Origin: Rhodoferax sp.
GTDB lineage: Bacteria; Pseudomonadota; Gammaproteobacteria; Burkholderiales; Burkholderiaceae_C
NCBI RefSeq assembly: GCF_028689295.1
Contig: NZ_JAQTWL010000002.1
Coordinates: 281,315 to 345,314 of the forward strand
Reading direction: 5' to 3'
DNA: 64,000 bases
Under the pieces are notes generated by a model. It searched no databases. It was not told where the DNA came from and saw nothing but the letters and a program-made list of their open reading frames with translations. The first letter of the stretch is position 1; each line of letters opens with the position of its first letter. Below, piece after piece: positions 27,526 through 36,820 of the stretch. Position numbers and translations under genes: made by a program.

Positions 27526-28659
27526 TCAATAGCTCGCCAGCGGCACCAGAGCGGCGTTCTTGAAGGTGTACACCGTGATCGGAGCCTGCTTCAGGTTGCC
27601 CTTGTCGTCATAGGCGTAGGTGCCCATGATGCCCTTGTAGCTGCCTTTGTAAATGACGGCGCCCACCTTGTCCGGGTCCAGTGAACCGGCTTTCTGGATG
27701 GCCTCGCCAATCAACAGGGTCTGGTCATAAAACGGCGCGGCATACACGTCGGCATCCTGGTTGTAGCGTTGCTTGTACTTGGCCTTGAAAGCCGGGCCGG
27801 CGGCGGTCTTGTCGAGCATCGACCCACCCTGCGCGCAGAACACCACGTCGTTGACCGCATTGCCCGCGAGCTTGCCCATTTCGGGGCTGCACAGGGTGTC
27901 GCCGCCGAGCAATTTGGCCTTGATGGCGAGTTGCTGCATCTGGCGTGTCATGGGTGCGGCTTGCGGCGCGTAACCGCCAAAGAAAATGGCGTCCGGATTT
28001 TTGCCCTTGAGGGTGGTCAGGATGGCGGTGAAATCAGTGGCCTTGTCGGTGGTGAATTCCTGGCCGACGATATTGAGCCCCAGATTCTTGGCTTCCTTGG
28101 AGAACTCCTGCGCCACGCCCTGGCCAAACGCGGTGCGGTCGTCGATCACCGCCACCGACTTGAGCTTCATCACATTGGCGGCATAGCGGGCCATGCCGGT
28201 GCCAATCTGGCTGTCGCTGGCGATGATCCGGAACAGGTTCTTGTAGCCGCCCAGGGTGACTTTGGGGTTGGTGCCGACGGTGGACATCATGGCACCACCT
28301 TCGTTGTAAATCCGCGAGGCTGGAACCGCCACACCCGAGCAATAGGGGCCCATGACGAACTTGACGCCGCTATCGACAAATTTTTGCGCCACTTGCACAC
28401 CGGCTTTGGGGTCGCACTGGTCGTCTTCGGATTGCAGGACAAATTTAAGCGTTTTGCCACCGACCGTGATCTTTTTGCTGTTGAGGTCGTCAACGGCCAG
28501 GCGCACGCCGTTTTCGTTGTCCTTGCCGGCAAAGGCGTTGGAGCCCGACAGCGGGCCGGTCAGGCCGATCACGACGGTCTGTGCCTGGGCATAAGCCTGG
28601 CTGGCAAAGGCAAGGGTCAAAGCGCCCATCAGGGGCAAGAGTGTGGAGGTGAGTTTCAT
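27526..28659 (-). CDS. Branched-chain amino-acid type ABC transporter substrate-binding protein
   Basis: 377 residues, periplasmic LivJ/LivK-type binding protein. The signal peptide is clear: MKLTSTLLPLMGALTLAFAS then QAYAQAQ with cleavage after AYA. Domain blocks: VVIGLTGPLSGSNAFAGKDNENGVRLAVDDLN, GPYCSGVAVPASRIYNEGGAMMSTVGTNP, AVIDDRTAFGQGVAQEF, and FFGGYAPQAAPMTRQM. Ribosome site AGGAAACCCT precedes ATG 28659. No permease or ATPase genes adjoin it, so it must work with components encoded elsewhere. It converges on amrS with only 6 bases between stops. Confidence 0.92.
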   Translation of the reverse strand: MKLTSTLLPLMGALTLAFASQAYAQAQTVVIGLTGPLSGSNAFAGKDNENGVRLAVDDLNSKKITVGGKTLKFVLQSEDDQCDPKAGVQVAQKFVDSGVKFVMGPYCSGVAVPASRIYNEGGAMMSTVGTNPKVTLGGYKNLFRIIASDSQIGTGMARYAANVMKLKSVAVIDDRTAFGQGVAQEFSKEAKNLGLNIVGQEFTTDKATDFTAILTTLKGKNPDAIFFGGYAPQAAPMTRQMQQLAIKAKLLGGDTLCSPEMGKLAGNAVNDVVFCAQGGSMLDKTAAGPAFKAKYKQRYNQDADVYAAPFYDQTLLIGEAIQKAGSLDPDKVGAVIYKGSYKGIMGTYAYDDKGNLKQAPITVYTFKNAALVPLASY

Positions 28660-28728
28660 AGGGTTTCCTGAAAAAATGAATACTGGATTGGATGAAAAAA
28701 GTCTTCGGTACGACTTGAATGGGTATTT

Positions 28729-28776
28729 TGTGGGGCGGGTTTCAACTCGCCATGGTCGAATGAATTCGACCCCACA
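28729..28776. repeat. Cruciform-type palindromic repeat between putA and livK-type gene
   Basis: Outer arms TGTGGGG (28729-28735) and CCCCACA (28770-28776). Inside are two smaller hairpins: GGCG (28734-28737) with CGCC (28748-28751), and GGTCGAAT (28754-28761) with ATTCGACC (28764-28771). It could end the putA transcript; no T-run follows, so an intrinsic terminator is not certain. Confidence 0.6.
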
Positions 28777-28789
28777 CAAGCCCCATGCC

Positions 28790-28813
28790 TCATGGCGGTG
28801 TCTTGAATGTCAT
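28790..28813 (-). other. Orphan Shine-Dalgarno plus seven-codon ORF (possible gene remnant)
   Basis: On the minus strand, just after the putA stop, a perfect AAGGAG is followed six bases later by an ATG at 28813. It opens MTFKTPP and then stops. About 14 bases beyond the stop the cruciform repeat begins. The strong start signal without a gene suggests a lost downstream cistron or a short leader; which one cannot be decided here. Confidence 0.4.
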
Positions 28814-28836
28814 CAATGTCTCCTTTTTTATAAAAA

Positions 28837-31800
28837 TCAGCCCATGGTCATCAGCTGCGCGTTGCCACCCGCAGCCGCAGTGTTGGTGCTGATGCTCTGC
28901 TCGTGCATCAGGGCGCTCAGGTCGTAGTGTGCGCCAGCAGCCAACTGCGCAGGGGTCAGGCTTTCGATGCGCACGATGGCACCAGAGCGCTGAGCCACCA
29001 CCGGCTGCAGTGCCTGCAGGGCGTCGCCATCGCCCTCAAACAGCAAAGCGCTCAGATGTTTCTCGCCATGCAATTGATCGGCGCTGCACAGTTGCACAAA
29101 ACGCATGACTTCGGGCGGCAGCGTTTTGAGCAAACGCGCCACAGCACTGTCACCAGTCGGCGCCTCCAGCCAGCAGCGGTTGCCGCTGGCCAAGACTGCC
29201 GCCAGCTGATGAAACAGCCCAAGCGCCGTCTGTGGCACGATCAAGACGGCACCACGGGGCAGCAGTTGGTAGCGGTTCGATTCGCCCGTGGGGCCTGGCA
29301 GCTTGAAAGATTGACCGAGCACGGTGCAAGCCAGATAGGCTTCGCAGATGGCGGTGGCTTGCACCGCTTCAAAGTGGCTTAATTCGCCCAGAGGCGCTAC
29401 CAAAGCCAGTCCTTGCAAGTTTTCCAGTAATAGCTCCAGGGCTTGCAGGCTGGCGGGCGTCGCCAAGTGCCGCTCGGCACCGGCAGGCACCAACGCACGC
29501 ACTGCCGGGGAATCCACCAACGCCGTCAGAGCCGGGTTGTTTTGTGCCTCGCTGGCTTGCAGCAAGCGGTACAAATAAAGCGGGCCGCCGGCCTTTGGGC
29601 CAGTGCCCGACAAGCCCATGCCGCCAAACGGCTGCACGCCCACCACGGCGCCAATCACGTTGCGGTTGACATAAATATTGCCGGCCTGCACCTTTTGCGT
29701 GACCTGGGCAATGGTCTCGTCGATGCGACTGTGCACGCCAAAGGTCAGGCCGTAGCCGGTGGCGTTGATGGCGTCGAGCACCTTGTCGAGGTCTTCGCGC
29801 TGGTAGCGCAGCACATGCAGCACGGGGCCGAACACCTCGCGTTGCAGGCGCTCGATGCGGTCGATTTCAATCAGCGTGGGCATGACAAAATGACCCTGGC
29901 CGGCGCTCTCGTCGCGCGCCATGCGCGTGACTGGCTGACCGTCAGCCTGCATGCGCGCAATGTGCTGCTCGATTTGCATGCGCGCATCCTCGTCGATCAC
30001 CGGCCCGATGTCGGTGTGCATGCGGTCAGGGTTGCCCATGACCCACTCGCGCATGGCCTGCTTGATCATGTCGAGCACGCGCTCGGCCACATCTTCCTGC
30101 ACACACAACAGCCGCAAGGCCGAGCAGCGCTGGCCCGCCGAGTCGAAGGCCGACGACAACACGTCGCCCACCACCTGCTCAGCCAGCGCCGATGAATCGA
30201 CCACCATGGCGTTCTGGCCACCGGTTTCAGCAATCAGCGGAATGCTGCGGCCCTGCCGGCTCAGGCGCTTTGACAGCGTTTGCGCAATCAGCCGCGCCAC
30301 TTCGGTCGAGCCGGTAAACATCACGCCTGCCACCTGCGGGTGCGCCACCAGCGCAGCGCCCACCACTTCGCCGGTGCCGGGCACCAGTTGCACCGCATCC
30401 ATCGGCACGCCGGCTTCGTGCAGCAGCCTGACCATCACATCGGCCACCAGCGGTGTTTGCTCAGCAGGTTTGGCCAGCACGCAATTGCCGCTGGCCAGGG
30501 CAGCGGCCACCTGGCCGGCAAAGATCGCCAGCGGGAAATTCCACGGGCTGATGCACAGCACCACACCCAGCGCCCGGTGCGTCTGGTTGTCGAACGTGGC
30601 GTCCACCTGCGCTGCGTAATAACGCAAGAAATCCACCGCCTCACGCACTTCGGACACCGCGTTGGGCAGCGACTTGCCCGCCTCGCGCACGATCAGGCCC
30701 AGAATGGCTTGCGTGCGCTGCTCCAGCAGGTCGGCCGCGCGCCTCAAACAGGCGGCGCGCTCTTGCGGTGGCGTTACCTGCCAGATTTGCGCCGCGCTGG
30801 CAGCGCGGTTGGCCGCCAGTTCAACCTCGGTGGCGGTGGCAGGGCGTACCCAGCCGACCAGGTCGCGCATGTCAGCCGGATTCAGCACCGGCAGCCAGCC
30901 GTTGGCCAGCGCCGTTGCGGGGTTGAACAGGTCCGCATCAGTCACGGTGGCTACGGCGGTGTAACTGATTTGTGTGCTGCGCAACAAGCCGGCAGCCAGG
31001 GACGCCAGCTGCTGTTCGTTGGCCAGGTTTAGCCCAGACGAGTTCAGCCGCGACTGCGCCCCCAACTCGGCAAACATCTGCCGAGGCAAGGTGATTTTGG
31101 AGTGCGGCGCGCCAAGCTGGCCGCATTCCAACTCGATCGCTTGCGCTTCCTGCACCGGGTCGGCCACCAGCTCTTCGACCCTGACCTTGGGGTCGCCAAT
31201 GCGGTTGACAAAGGAGGAGTTGGAGCCGTTTTCCAGCAGCCGCCTGACCAGATAGGCCAGCAGCGTCTCATGCGTGCCCACCGGCGCGTAAATGCGGCAC
31301 GGGCGGCCCAGTTTGCCCTCGGCCACGGTGCCGGTCACCTGTTCGTAAAGCGGCTCGCCCATGCCGTGCAGGCACTGGAACTCGTACTGCCCGGCGTAGT
31401 AATTTTGCCCCGCCATCTGGTAGATCGAGGCCACGGTTTGCGCGTTGTGGGTGGCAAACTGCGGATACACCGCGTCCGGCACGGCCAGCAGCTTGCGCGC
31501 GCACGCCAGGTAAGCCACGTCGGTATAGACCTTGCGCGTGTACACCGGATAGCCGTCCAGACCGTCGAGCTGCGCGCGTTTGATTTCGGCATCCCAGTAG
31601 GCGCCCTTGACCAGCCGGATCATCAGGCGGTGGCCGCTGCGCCGTGCCAGGTCGATCACATGGTCGATCACGAAGGGGCAGCGTTTCAGATAGGACTGCA
31701 CCACAAACCCGATGCCGTTCCAGCCCTTGAGCCTGGGGTCGAAACACAGGCTTTCCAGCAGATCCAAGGAGAGCTCCAGCCGGTCGGACTCTTCGGCGTC

Positions 31801-32922
31801 GATGTTGATGGCGATGTCGTACTGGCGCGCCAGCAGGGCCAGTTTGGTCAGGCGCGGCAGCAGTTCGCCCATGACGCGGTCGCGCTGGGCGCGGCTGTAA
31901 CGGGTGTGCAAGGCGGAGAGTTTGACCGAGATGCCCGGGCCCTCAAAAATGCCTCGACCATTGGAGGCCATGCCAATGGCCCGGATCGACTGTTCGTAGG
32001 ATGCCACGTAACGCTCGGCATCGGCCTCGGTGGTGGCGGCTTCGCCCAGCATGTCGTAGGAGTAGCGAAAGCCTTTTTTCTCCAGCGCACGGCTGTTGGC
32101 CAGCGCCTCGGAAATGGTTTGGCCGGTGACGAATTGCTCGCCCATGAGTTTCATGGCGCGGTGCACACCCTGGCGGATCAACGGCTCGCCGCCCTTGCCG
32201 ATCAGGCGCGTGAGCGCGCTGGCCATGCTTTTTTCGCTGGCGGTGGCGGTCAGCTTGCCGGTCAGCATCAGGCCCCAGACGGCGGCGTTGACGAACATCG
32301 AGGGCGAATTGCCCAAGTGGGAGTGCCAGTCGCCATGGCTGATCTTGTCGCGAATGAGCGCGTCGCGGGTGGCGTTGTCCGGGATGCGCAACAGTGCCTC
32401 GGCCATGCACATCAGCGCCACACCTTCCTGGCTGGACAGCGAGAACTCCTGCACCAGCGCTTCCACACCGCCACTGTCCTTGTTGGCGCGCAGGCCGCTG
32501 ACCAGGCGTGCGCCGACCTCTTCGATGGCCGCACGCTGGGCCGGGTCGGTCACGTGCGCCAGTTGCACCAGCAATGGCAAGCATTCGGGCTCGGGGCGGT
32601 GCCAGGCCGCGGTGATGGCGGCGCGCATGTCGGTTTGCGGGAGCACGTTCTGCGCCCAGTCCAGGAAGGGCTGCGGCGAAGAAAATGGGGTGGTCACGGG
32701 TGTCGTCAGCTCGTCGGGCTCGTCCGATTCAGGCGTTTCAGCAGAATCGGTTGCACCCGCACTTGCTAATGGTGGCAACTGGCCTCGCTCGGCACTCTCC
32801 ACGTACTGCATGACCGCCTGCTTGATAAGCCAGTGCGGGGTTTTACCCTGCACGCTGGCCGCCTGCTTGATGCGTGAGCGAAGGGATTCATCAACCTTGA
32901 TGCCAAGCGTGACAGTGGCCAT
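28837..32922 (-). CDS. putA: Trifunctional PutA: repressor, proline dehydrogenase, P5C dehydrogenase
   Basis: 1361 residues. Oxidises proline to glutamate in two steps and represses its own regulon. Residues 1-45 form a ribbon-helix-helix domain (VTLGIKVDESLRSRIKQAA, PHWLIKQAVMQYVE). The FAD-binding proline dehydrogenase barrel is marked by VKLSALHTRYSRAQRDRV, INIDAEESDRLELSLDL, RLVKGAYWDAEIKRAQ near 437, and FATHNAQTVASIY. The aldehyde dehydrogenase domain has SPWNFPLAIFAGQVAAAL, FTGSTEVARLI, the catalytic Cys near 930 in GQRCSALRLLC, and GNIYVNRNVIGAVVGVQPFGG. A C-terminal domain of unknown detail closes the protein. Four GTTGCA motifs lie directly upstream. Confidence 0.96.
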   Translation of the reverse strand: MATVTLGIKVDESLRSRIKQAASVQGKTPHWLIKQAVMQYVESAERGQLPPLASAGATDSAETPESDEPDELTTPVTTPFSSPQPFLDWAQNVLPQTDMRAAITAAWHRPEPECLPLLVQLAHVTDPAQRAAIEEVGARLVSGLRANKDSGGVEALVQEFSLSSQEGVALMCMAEALLRIPDNATRDALIRDKISHGDWHSHLGNSPSMFVNAAVWGLMLTGKLTATASEKSMASALTRLIGKGGEPLIRQGVHRAMKLMGEQFVTGQTISEALANSRALEKKGFRYSYDMLGEAATTEADAERYVASYEQSIRAIGMASNGRGIFEGPGISVKLSALHTRYSRAQRDRVMGELLPRLTKLALLARQYDIAINIDAEESDRLELSLDLLESLCFDPRLKGWNGIGFVVQSYLKRCPFVIDHVIDLARRSGHRLMIRLVKGAYWDAEIKRAQLDGLDGYPVYTRKVYTDVAYLACARKLLAVPDAVYPQFATHNAQTVASIYQMAGQNYYAGQYEFQCLHGMGEPLYEQVTGTVAEGKLGRPCRIYAPVGTHETLLAYLVRRLLENGSNSSFVNRIGDPKVRVEELVADPVQEAQAIELECGQLGAPHSKITLPRQMFAELGAQSRLNSSGLNLANEQQLASLAAGLLRSTQISYTAVATVTDADLFNPATALANGWLPVLNPADMRDLVGWVRPATATEVELAANRAASAAQIWQVTPPQERAACLRRAADLLEQRTQAILGLIVREAGKSLPNAVSEVREAVDFLRYYAAQVDATFDNQTHRALGVVLCISPWNFPLAIFAGQVAAALASGNCVLAKPAEQTPLVADVMVRLLHEAGVPMDAVQLVPGTGEVVGAALVAHPQVAGVMFTGSTEVARLIAQTLSKRLSRQGRSIPLIAETGGQNAMVVDSSALAEQVVGDVLSSAFDSAGQRCSALRLLCVQEDVAERVLDMIKQAMREWVMGNPDRMHTDIGPVIDEDARMQIEQHIARMQADGQPVTRMARDESAGQGHFVMPTLIEIDRIERLQREVFGPVLHVLRYQREDLDKVLDAINATGYGLTFGVHSRIDETIAQVTQKVQAGNIYVNRNVIGAVVGVQPFGGMGLSGTGPKAGGPLYLYRLLQASEAQNNPALTALVDSPAVRALVPAGAERHLATPASLQALELLLENLQGLALVAPLGELSHFEAVQATAICEAYLACTVLGQSFKLPGPTGESNRYQLLPRGAVLIVPQTALGLFHQLAAVLASGNRCWLEAPTGDSAVARLLKTLPPEVMRFVQLCSADQLHGEKHLSALLFEGDGDALQALQPVVAQRSGAIVRIESLTPAQLAAGAHYDLSALMHEQSISTNTAAAGGNAQLMTMG

Positions 32923-32925
32923 GGG

Positions 32926-33005
32926 TGCAACTCTTCATAAAATAAGTTGCACCTATTCTATTAAAAGTGCAACCGATCCAAATCAGGGATTACCCTTGGG
33001 TTGCA
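32926..33005. promoter_or_regulatory. Four GTTGCA operator motifs upstream of putA
   Basis: TGCAAC at 32926-32931 and 32968-32973 (inverted) and GTTGCA at 32946-32951 and 33000-33005 (direct). GTTGCA is the core motif bound by the PutA ribbon-helix-helix domain in E. coli. All four fit in the 90-base gap between putA and the decarboxylase gene, with alternating orientation, so PutA is very likely autoregulatory here. Confidence 0.8.
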
Positions 33006-33012
33006 CAACCCC

Positions 33013-35301
33013 TCACTCGCGCACGCAATCGGCGAAATAATGCACCTGGCCATCTACACCCACCTCTTCCACCAGACCGTGGATGTCGGTCTCGAAGCCT
33101 GGGCACTGGCGGTTGAATTCGCGGGAAAACTTGAGGTAATCCACGATTTTCCTGTTGAACACCTCACCCGGAATCAGCAGCGGAATGCCGGGTGGGTAAG
33201 GTGTCACCAAGCCCACGGTGACACGGCCCTCGAGTTGATCAATCTCCACGCGCTCGGTCTTGCGCAGCGCAATGTGGGCATAGGCGTCGCTCGGTTTCAT
33301 CGCCGGTGTCAGGTCGCTTAAATACATGTCGGTGGTCAGGCGCGCAATGTCGTATTTGGCGTAAAGCTGGTGAATGTGCTGGCACAGGTCCGCCAGGCCC
33401 ATGTTTTCATATTTGGCGTGTTTCTGGCAAAACTCGGGCAGGATGCGCCACATCGGCTGGTTCTTGGCATAGTCGTCCTTGAACTGCTGCAATGCGGTCA
33501 ACATGCTGTTCCAGCGACCCTTGGTGATGCCGATGGTGAACATGATGAAGAAACTGTAGAGGCCGGTTTTTTCGACCACCACACCGTGCTCGGCCAAAAA
33601 TTTGGTGACGATGCTGGCCGGGATGCCGGTTTTGGCAAACTTGCCGTTGAGGTCCATGCCCGGCGTCACCACGGTGGATTTGATCGGGTCGAGCATGTTG
33701 AAGCCGGTGGCCATCTTGCCAAAACCATGCCAATTGATACCCGCCTTGATGGTGCGCGACTCGCCCTTGATGATCCAGTCGTCGGCGCGGCCAATGCCTT
33801 CATCCACCAGCTTGTCCGGACCCCAGACCTTGAACCACCAGTCGTCACCGTATTCTTCGTCTATCTTGCGCATGGCACGCCGGAAGTCGATCGCCTCGGC
33901 AATGCTTTCTTCCACGAGCGCGGTGCCGCCGGGCGGCTCCATCATGGCGGCAGCCACGTCGCAGCTGGCAATGATGCTGTACTGCGGGCTGGTTGATGTG
34001 TGCATCAGGTAGGCCTCGTTGAACAGGTGTTTGTCGAGCTTGACGGTTTGCGAGTCCTGCACCAGCACATGGCTGGCCTGGCTGATGCCGGCCAGCAGCT
34101 TGTGGATCGACTGGGTGGCATAGACCATGGCCTTTTTCGGCCGCGCCCGGTTCTTGCCCATGGCGTGGTAGGTGCCGTAAAACGGATGAAACGCAGCGTG
34201 CGGCAGCCAGGCCTCGTCGAAGTGGATGTTTTCCACATAGCCGTCCAGCATGTTCTTGACGGTTTCTGTGTTGTACAGCACGCCGTCGTAGGTCGACTGC
34301 GTCAGCGTCAGCACGCGCGGTTTGATCTGGTTGACGTCAATGTCGGGCAAATGCGCCTTGATCAGCGGGTTGGCCTTGATCTTGGCCTTGATGGTGGCGG
34401 GCTCGAACTCGCTTTTGGGGATCGGGCCGATGATGCCGAAGTGATTGCGCGTGGGTTTCAGGAACACCGGAATCGCGCCGGTCATGATGATCGCATGCAG
34501 GATCGACTTGTGGCAGTTGCGGTCCACCACCACCACGTCGTTCGGCGCCACCGTGTGGTGCCAGACCATCTTGTTGCTGGTACTGGTGCCGTTGGTGACA
34601 AAAAAGCAGTGGTCGGCATTGAAAATGCGCGCCGCATTGCGCTCGCTCTTGCCAATGGCGCCGTCGTGGTCGAGCAACTGGCCCAGTTCCTCGACCGCGT
34701 TGCAGACGTCGGCGCGCAGCATGTTTTCGCCGTAGAACTGGTGGTACATCTGGCCCACCGGGCTTTTCAGAAAAGCCACGCCGCCGGAGTGACCCGGGCA
34801 GTGCCACGAATAAGAACCGTCCTCGGCGTAGTCCAGCAAGGCCTTGAAAAACGGCGGCTGCACACCTTCAAGGTAGCTCTTGGCTTCGCGGATGATGTGG
34901 CGCGCCATGAACTCCGGGGTGTCCTCGAACATGTGGATGAAGCCGTGCAGTTCACGCAGGATGTCATTGGGCAGGTGGCGGCTGGTCTTGGTTTCGCCAT
35001 AAATGTAAATTGGCACATCCAGGTTCTTGCGCCGCACCTCCTCGATGAAATGGCGCAGGTTCACCACGGCAGGGTCCAGGTCGGGGCCGGGGGTAAATTC
35101 CTCATCGTCAATCGACAGAATGAACGTGCTGGCCCGGCTTTGCTGCTGGGCAAACTGGCTCAGGTCGCCATAGCTGGTGGTTCCCAGCACCTCGAAGCCT
35201 TCGGACTCGATCGCCTGCGCCAGCGCGCGGATGCCCAGCCCGGAAGTGTTCTCGGAACGGTAATCCTCGTCGATGATGACAATGGGAAAGCGAAATTTCA
35301 T
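33013..35301 (-). CDS. PLP-dependent arginine/lysine/ornithine decarboxylase
   Basis: 762 residues, fold-type I group III decarboxylase producing a polyamine-type diamine. The N-terminal response-regulator-like wing is seen (IVIIDEDYRSENTSGLGIRA, LSIDDEEF). The core has SYSWHCPGHSGGVAFLKSPVG, FVTNGTSTSNKMVWH, VDRNCHKSILHAI, HFDEAWLPHAAFHPFYG, and the PLP lysine near residue 400 in ATQSIHKLLAGISQASHV. The C-terminus carries LVTPYPPGIPLLIPGE. The sequence does not fix whether arginine, lysine or ornithine is used. It is upstream of putA on the same strand; the PutA sites lie after its stop. Confidence 0.93.
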   Translation of the reverse strand: MKFRFPIVIIDEDYRSENTSGLGIRALAQAIESEGFEVLGTTSYGDLSQFAQQQSRASTFILSIDDEEFTPGPDLDPAVVNLRHFIEEVRRKNLDVPIYIYGETKTSRHLPNDILRELHGFIHMFEDTPEFMARHIIREAKSYLEGVQPPFFKALLDYAEDGSYSWHCPGHSGGVAFLKSPVGQMYHQFYGENMLRADVCNAVEELGQLLDHDGAIGKSERNAARIFNADHCFFVTNGTSTSNKMVWHHTVAPNDVVVVDRNCHKSILHAIIMTGAIPVFLKPTRNHFGIIGPIPKSEFEPATIKAKIKANPLIKAHLPDIDVNQIKPRVLTLTQSTYDGVLYNTETVKNMLDGYVENIHFDEAWLPHAAFHPFYGTYHAMGKNRARPKKAMVYATQSIHKLLAGISQASHVLVQDSQTVKLDKHLFNEAYLMHTSTSPQYSIIASCDVAAAMMEPPGGTALVEESIAEAIDFRRAMRKIDEEYGDDWWFKVWGPDKLVDEGIGRADDWIIKGESRTIKAGINWHGFGKMATGFNMLDPIKSTVVTPGMDLNGKFAKTGIPASIVTKFLAEHGVVVEKTGLYSFFIMFTIGITKGRWNSMLTALQQFKDDYAKNQPMWRILPEFCQKHAKYENMGLADLCQHIHQLYAKYDIARLTTDMYLSDLTPAMKPSDAYAHIALRKTERVEIDQLEGRVTVGLVTPYPPGIPLLIPGEVFNRKIVDYLKFSREFNRQCPGFETDIHGLVEEVGVDGQVHYFADCVRE

Positions 35302-35431
35302 GGCAGGCTCCAGCGACGTAGGAAAAAATAGGAAATTGGCGCGAAGTGTAAGGACTTATCGTGTCAAAGCATTTGCGAACGCGCACTTTTATCGCAGAAT
35401 GTGGCAGGTCAAATAACCAACGGAAAAAAAC

Positions 35432-35857
35432 ATGACTGATTCGACAATCTGGTGGCTGTTGGCTGGGGCGGTGATTGCGCTCGAGCTGCTGACCGGCACT
35501 TTTTATTTACTGATGTTGTCGCTCGGTTTGGCGGGTGCCGCCGTCGCCGCCCATCTGGGGGCGACCATGCCGGTGCAACTGGTGGTGGCCGCTGTGCTCG
35601 GCGGTGGCTCTGTGGTGGCTTGGCGCAGTTTCAAGAAGCACCAGCCGCCCGCGTTGCCTGCCGGCGCCAATCGCGACGTCAATCTGGACGTTGGTGAAAC
35701 CCTGCACATCGACGCCTGGAATGAGGACGGCACCAGCACTGCCAAATACCGCGGCGCCACCTGGAACGTCTCGCTGCGCACCGGCGCAGCGTCTGCGCCC
35801 GGTCCACACCGCATTGTCGAGGTGGTCGGCAGCCGCCTCATCGTCGAGAAATTGTGA
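35432..35857 (+). CDS. NfeD-family membrane protein
   Basis: 141 residues. Two or three N-terminal membrane helices (WWLLAGAVIALELLTGTFYLLM, GLAGAAVAAHLG, LVVAAVLGGGSVVAW) are followed by a soluble beta-barrel (OB-like) domain: NLDVGETLHIDAWNEDGTSTAKYRGATWNV and VEVVGSRLIVEKL. This is the short NfeD form that partners with SPFH/stomatin proteins; the stomatin-type gene follows after 24 bases. Confidence 0.9.
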   Translation: MTDSTIWWLLAGAVIALELLTGTFYLLMLSLGLAGAAVAAHLGATMPVQLVVAAVLGGGSVVAWRSFKKHQPPALPAGANRDVNLDVGETLHIDAWNEDGTSTAKYRGATWNVSLRTGAASAPGPHRIVEVVGSRLIVEKL

Positions 35858-35881
35858 ATTGATGTTTTTTTGGAGAATGAA

Positions 35882-36802
35882 ATGGAAGTTGCAATCATCC
35901 TGTTTGTCATCGCGGCGATCTTTGTCACCCAGTCGGTCAAGGTCGTTCCCCAGCAACACGCCTGGGTCGTCGAGCGACTCGGCAAGTACAACGGCACGCT
36001 GATGCCGGGCCTGAATTTTCTGGTGCCCTTCATCGACAAGGTGGCCTACAAACACCTGCTCAAGGAAGTGCCGCTGGACATTGCCAGTCAGGTCTGCATC
36101 ACGCGTGACAACACCCAGTTGCAGGTTGACGGCATTCTGTACTTTCAGGTGACCGACGCGATGCGCGCCAGCTATGGCTCCAGCAACTACATCATTGCGA
36201 TCTCACAGCTGGCGCAAACGTCGCTGCGCTCGGTGATCGGCAAGCTCGAGCTCGACAAAACTTTCGAGGAGCGCGACATCATCAACGCCCAGGTGGTGCA
36301 AGCCATCGACGAGGCGGCGCTGAACTGGGGCGTGAAGGTGCTGCGCTACGAAATCAAGGACCTGACACCACCCAAGGAAATCCTGCACGCGATGCAGCAG
36401 CAGATCACCGCCGAGCGTGAAAAGCGCGCCCTGATTGCCGCGTCCGAGGGCCGCCGCCAGGAGCAGATCAACATTGCCACCGGCGAGCGGGAGGCTTTTA
36501 TTGCCCGCTCGGAGGGCGAAAAACAGGCCATCATCAACAACGCCCAAGGCGAAGCGGCCTCCATTCTGGCAGTGGCCGAAGCCAATGCCCAGGCCATCGA
36601 GCGCGTGGCCGCCGCCATTCGCCAGCCCGGCGGCGAGCAGGCGGTGCAGCTCAAGGTGGCCGAAAAGGCCGTGGACGCCTACAGCAAGGTGGCAGCGGAC
36701 GCCACCACCACGCTGATCGTGCCCAGCAACATGACCGAAGTGGCCGCCCTGGTGGCTTCGGCCATGAAGATGGTGCAAACCCAGAAGTCGCCCAACGCGT
36801 AA
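35882..36802 (+). CDS. SPFH/stomatin-family membrane protein (QmcA-like)
   Basis: 306 residues. N-terminal membrane anchor VAIILFVIAAIFVTQSV, then the band-7 domain: VPQQHAWVVERLGKYNGTLMPGLNFLVPFIDKV, LDIASQVCITRDNTQLQVDGILYFQV, and ALNWGVKVLRYEIKDLTPP. A long Ala/Glu-rich coiled-coil (about 170-260) ends near the C-terminus. ATG 35882 with GGAG upstream is preferred over an earlier TTG. Such proteins scaffold membrane microdomains and work with NfeD. The Mrp antiporter operon starts 18 bases downstream. Confidence 0.92.
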   Translation: MEVAIILFVIAAIFVTQSVKVVPQQHAWVVERLGKYNGTLMPGLNFLVPFIDKVAYKHLLKEVPLDIASQVCITRDNTQLQVDGILYFQVTDAMRASYGSSNYIIAISQLAQTSLRSVIGKLELDKTFEERDIINAQVVQAIDEAALNWGVKVLRYEIKDLTPPKEILHAMQQQITAEREKRALIAASEGRRQEQINIATGEREAFIARSEGEKQAIINNAQGEAASILAVAEANAQAIERVAAAIRQPGGEQAVQLKVAEKAVDAYSKVAADATTTLIVPSNMTEVAALVASAMKMVQTQKSPNA

Positions 36803-36820
36803 AGCCTGGTCCAGCCGGGG

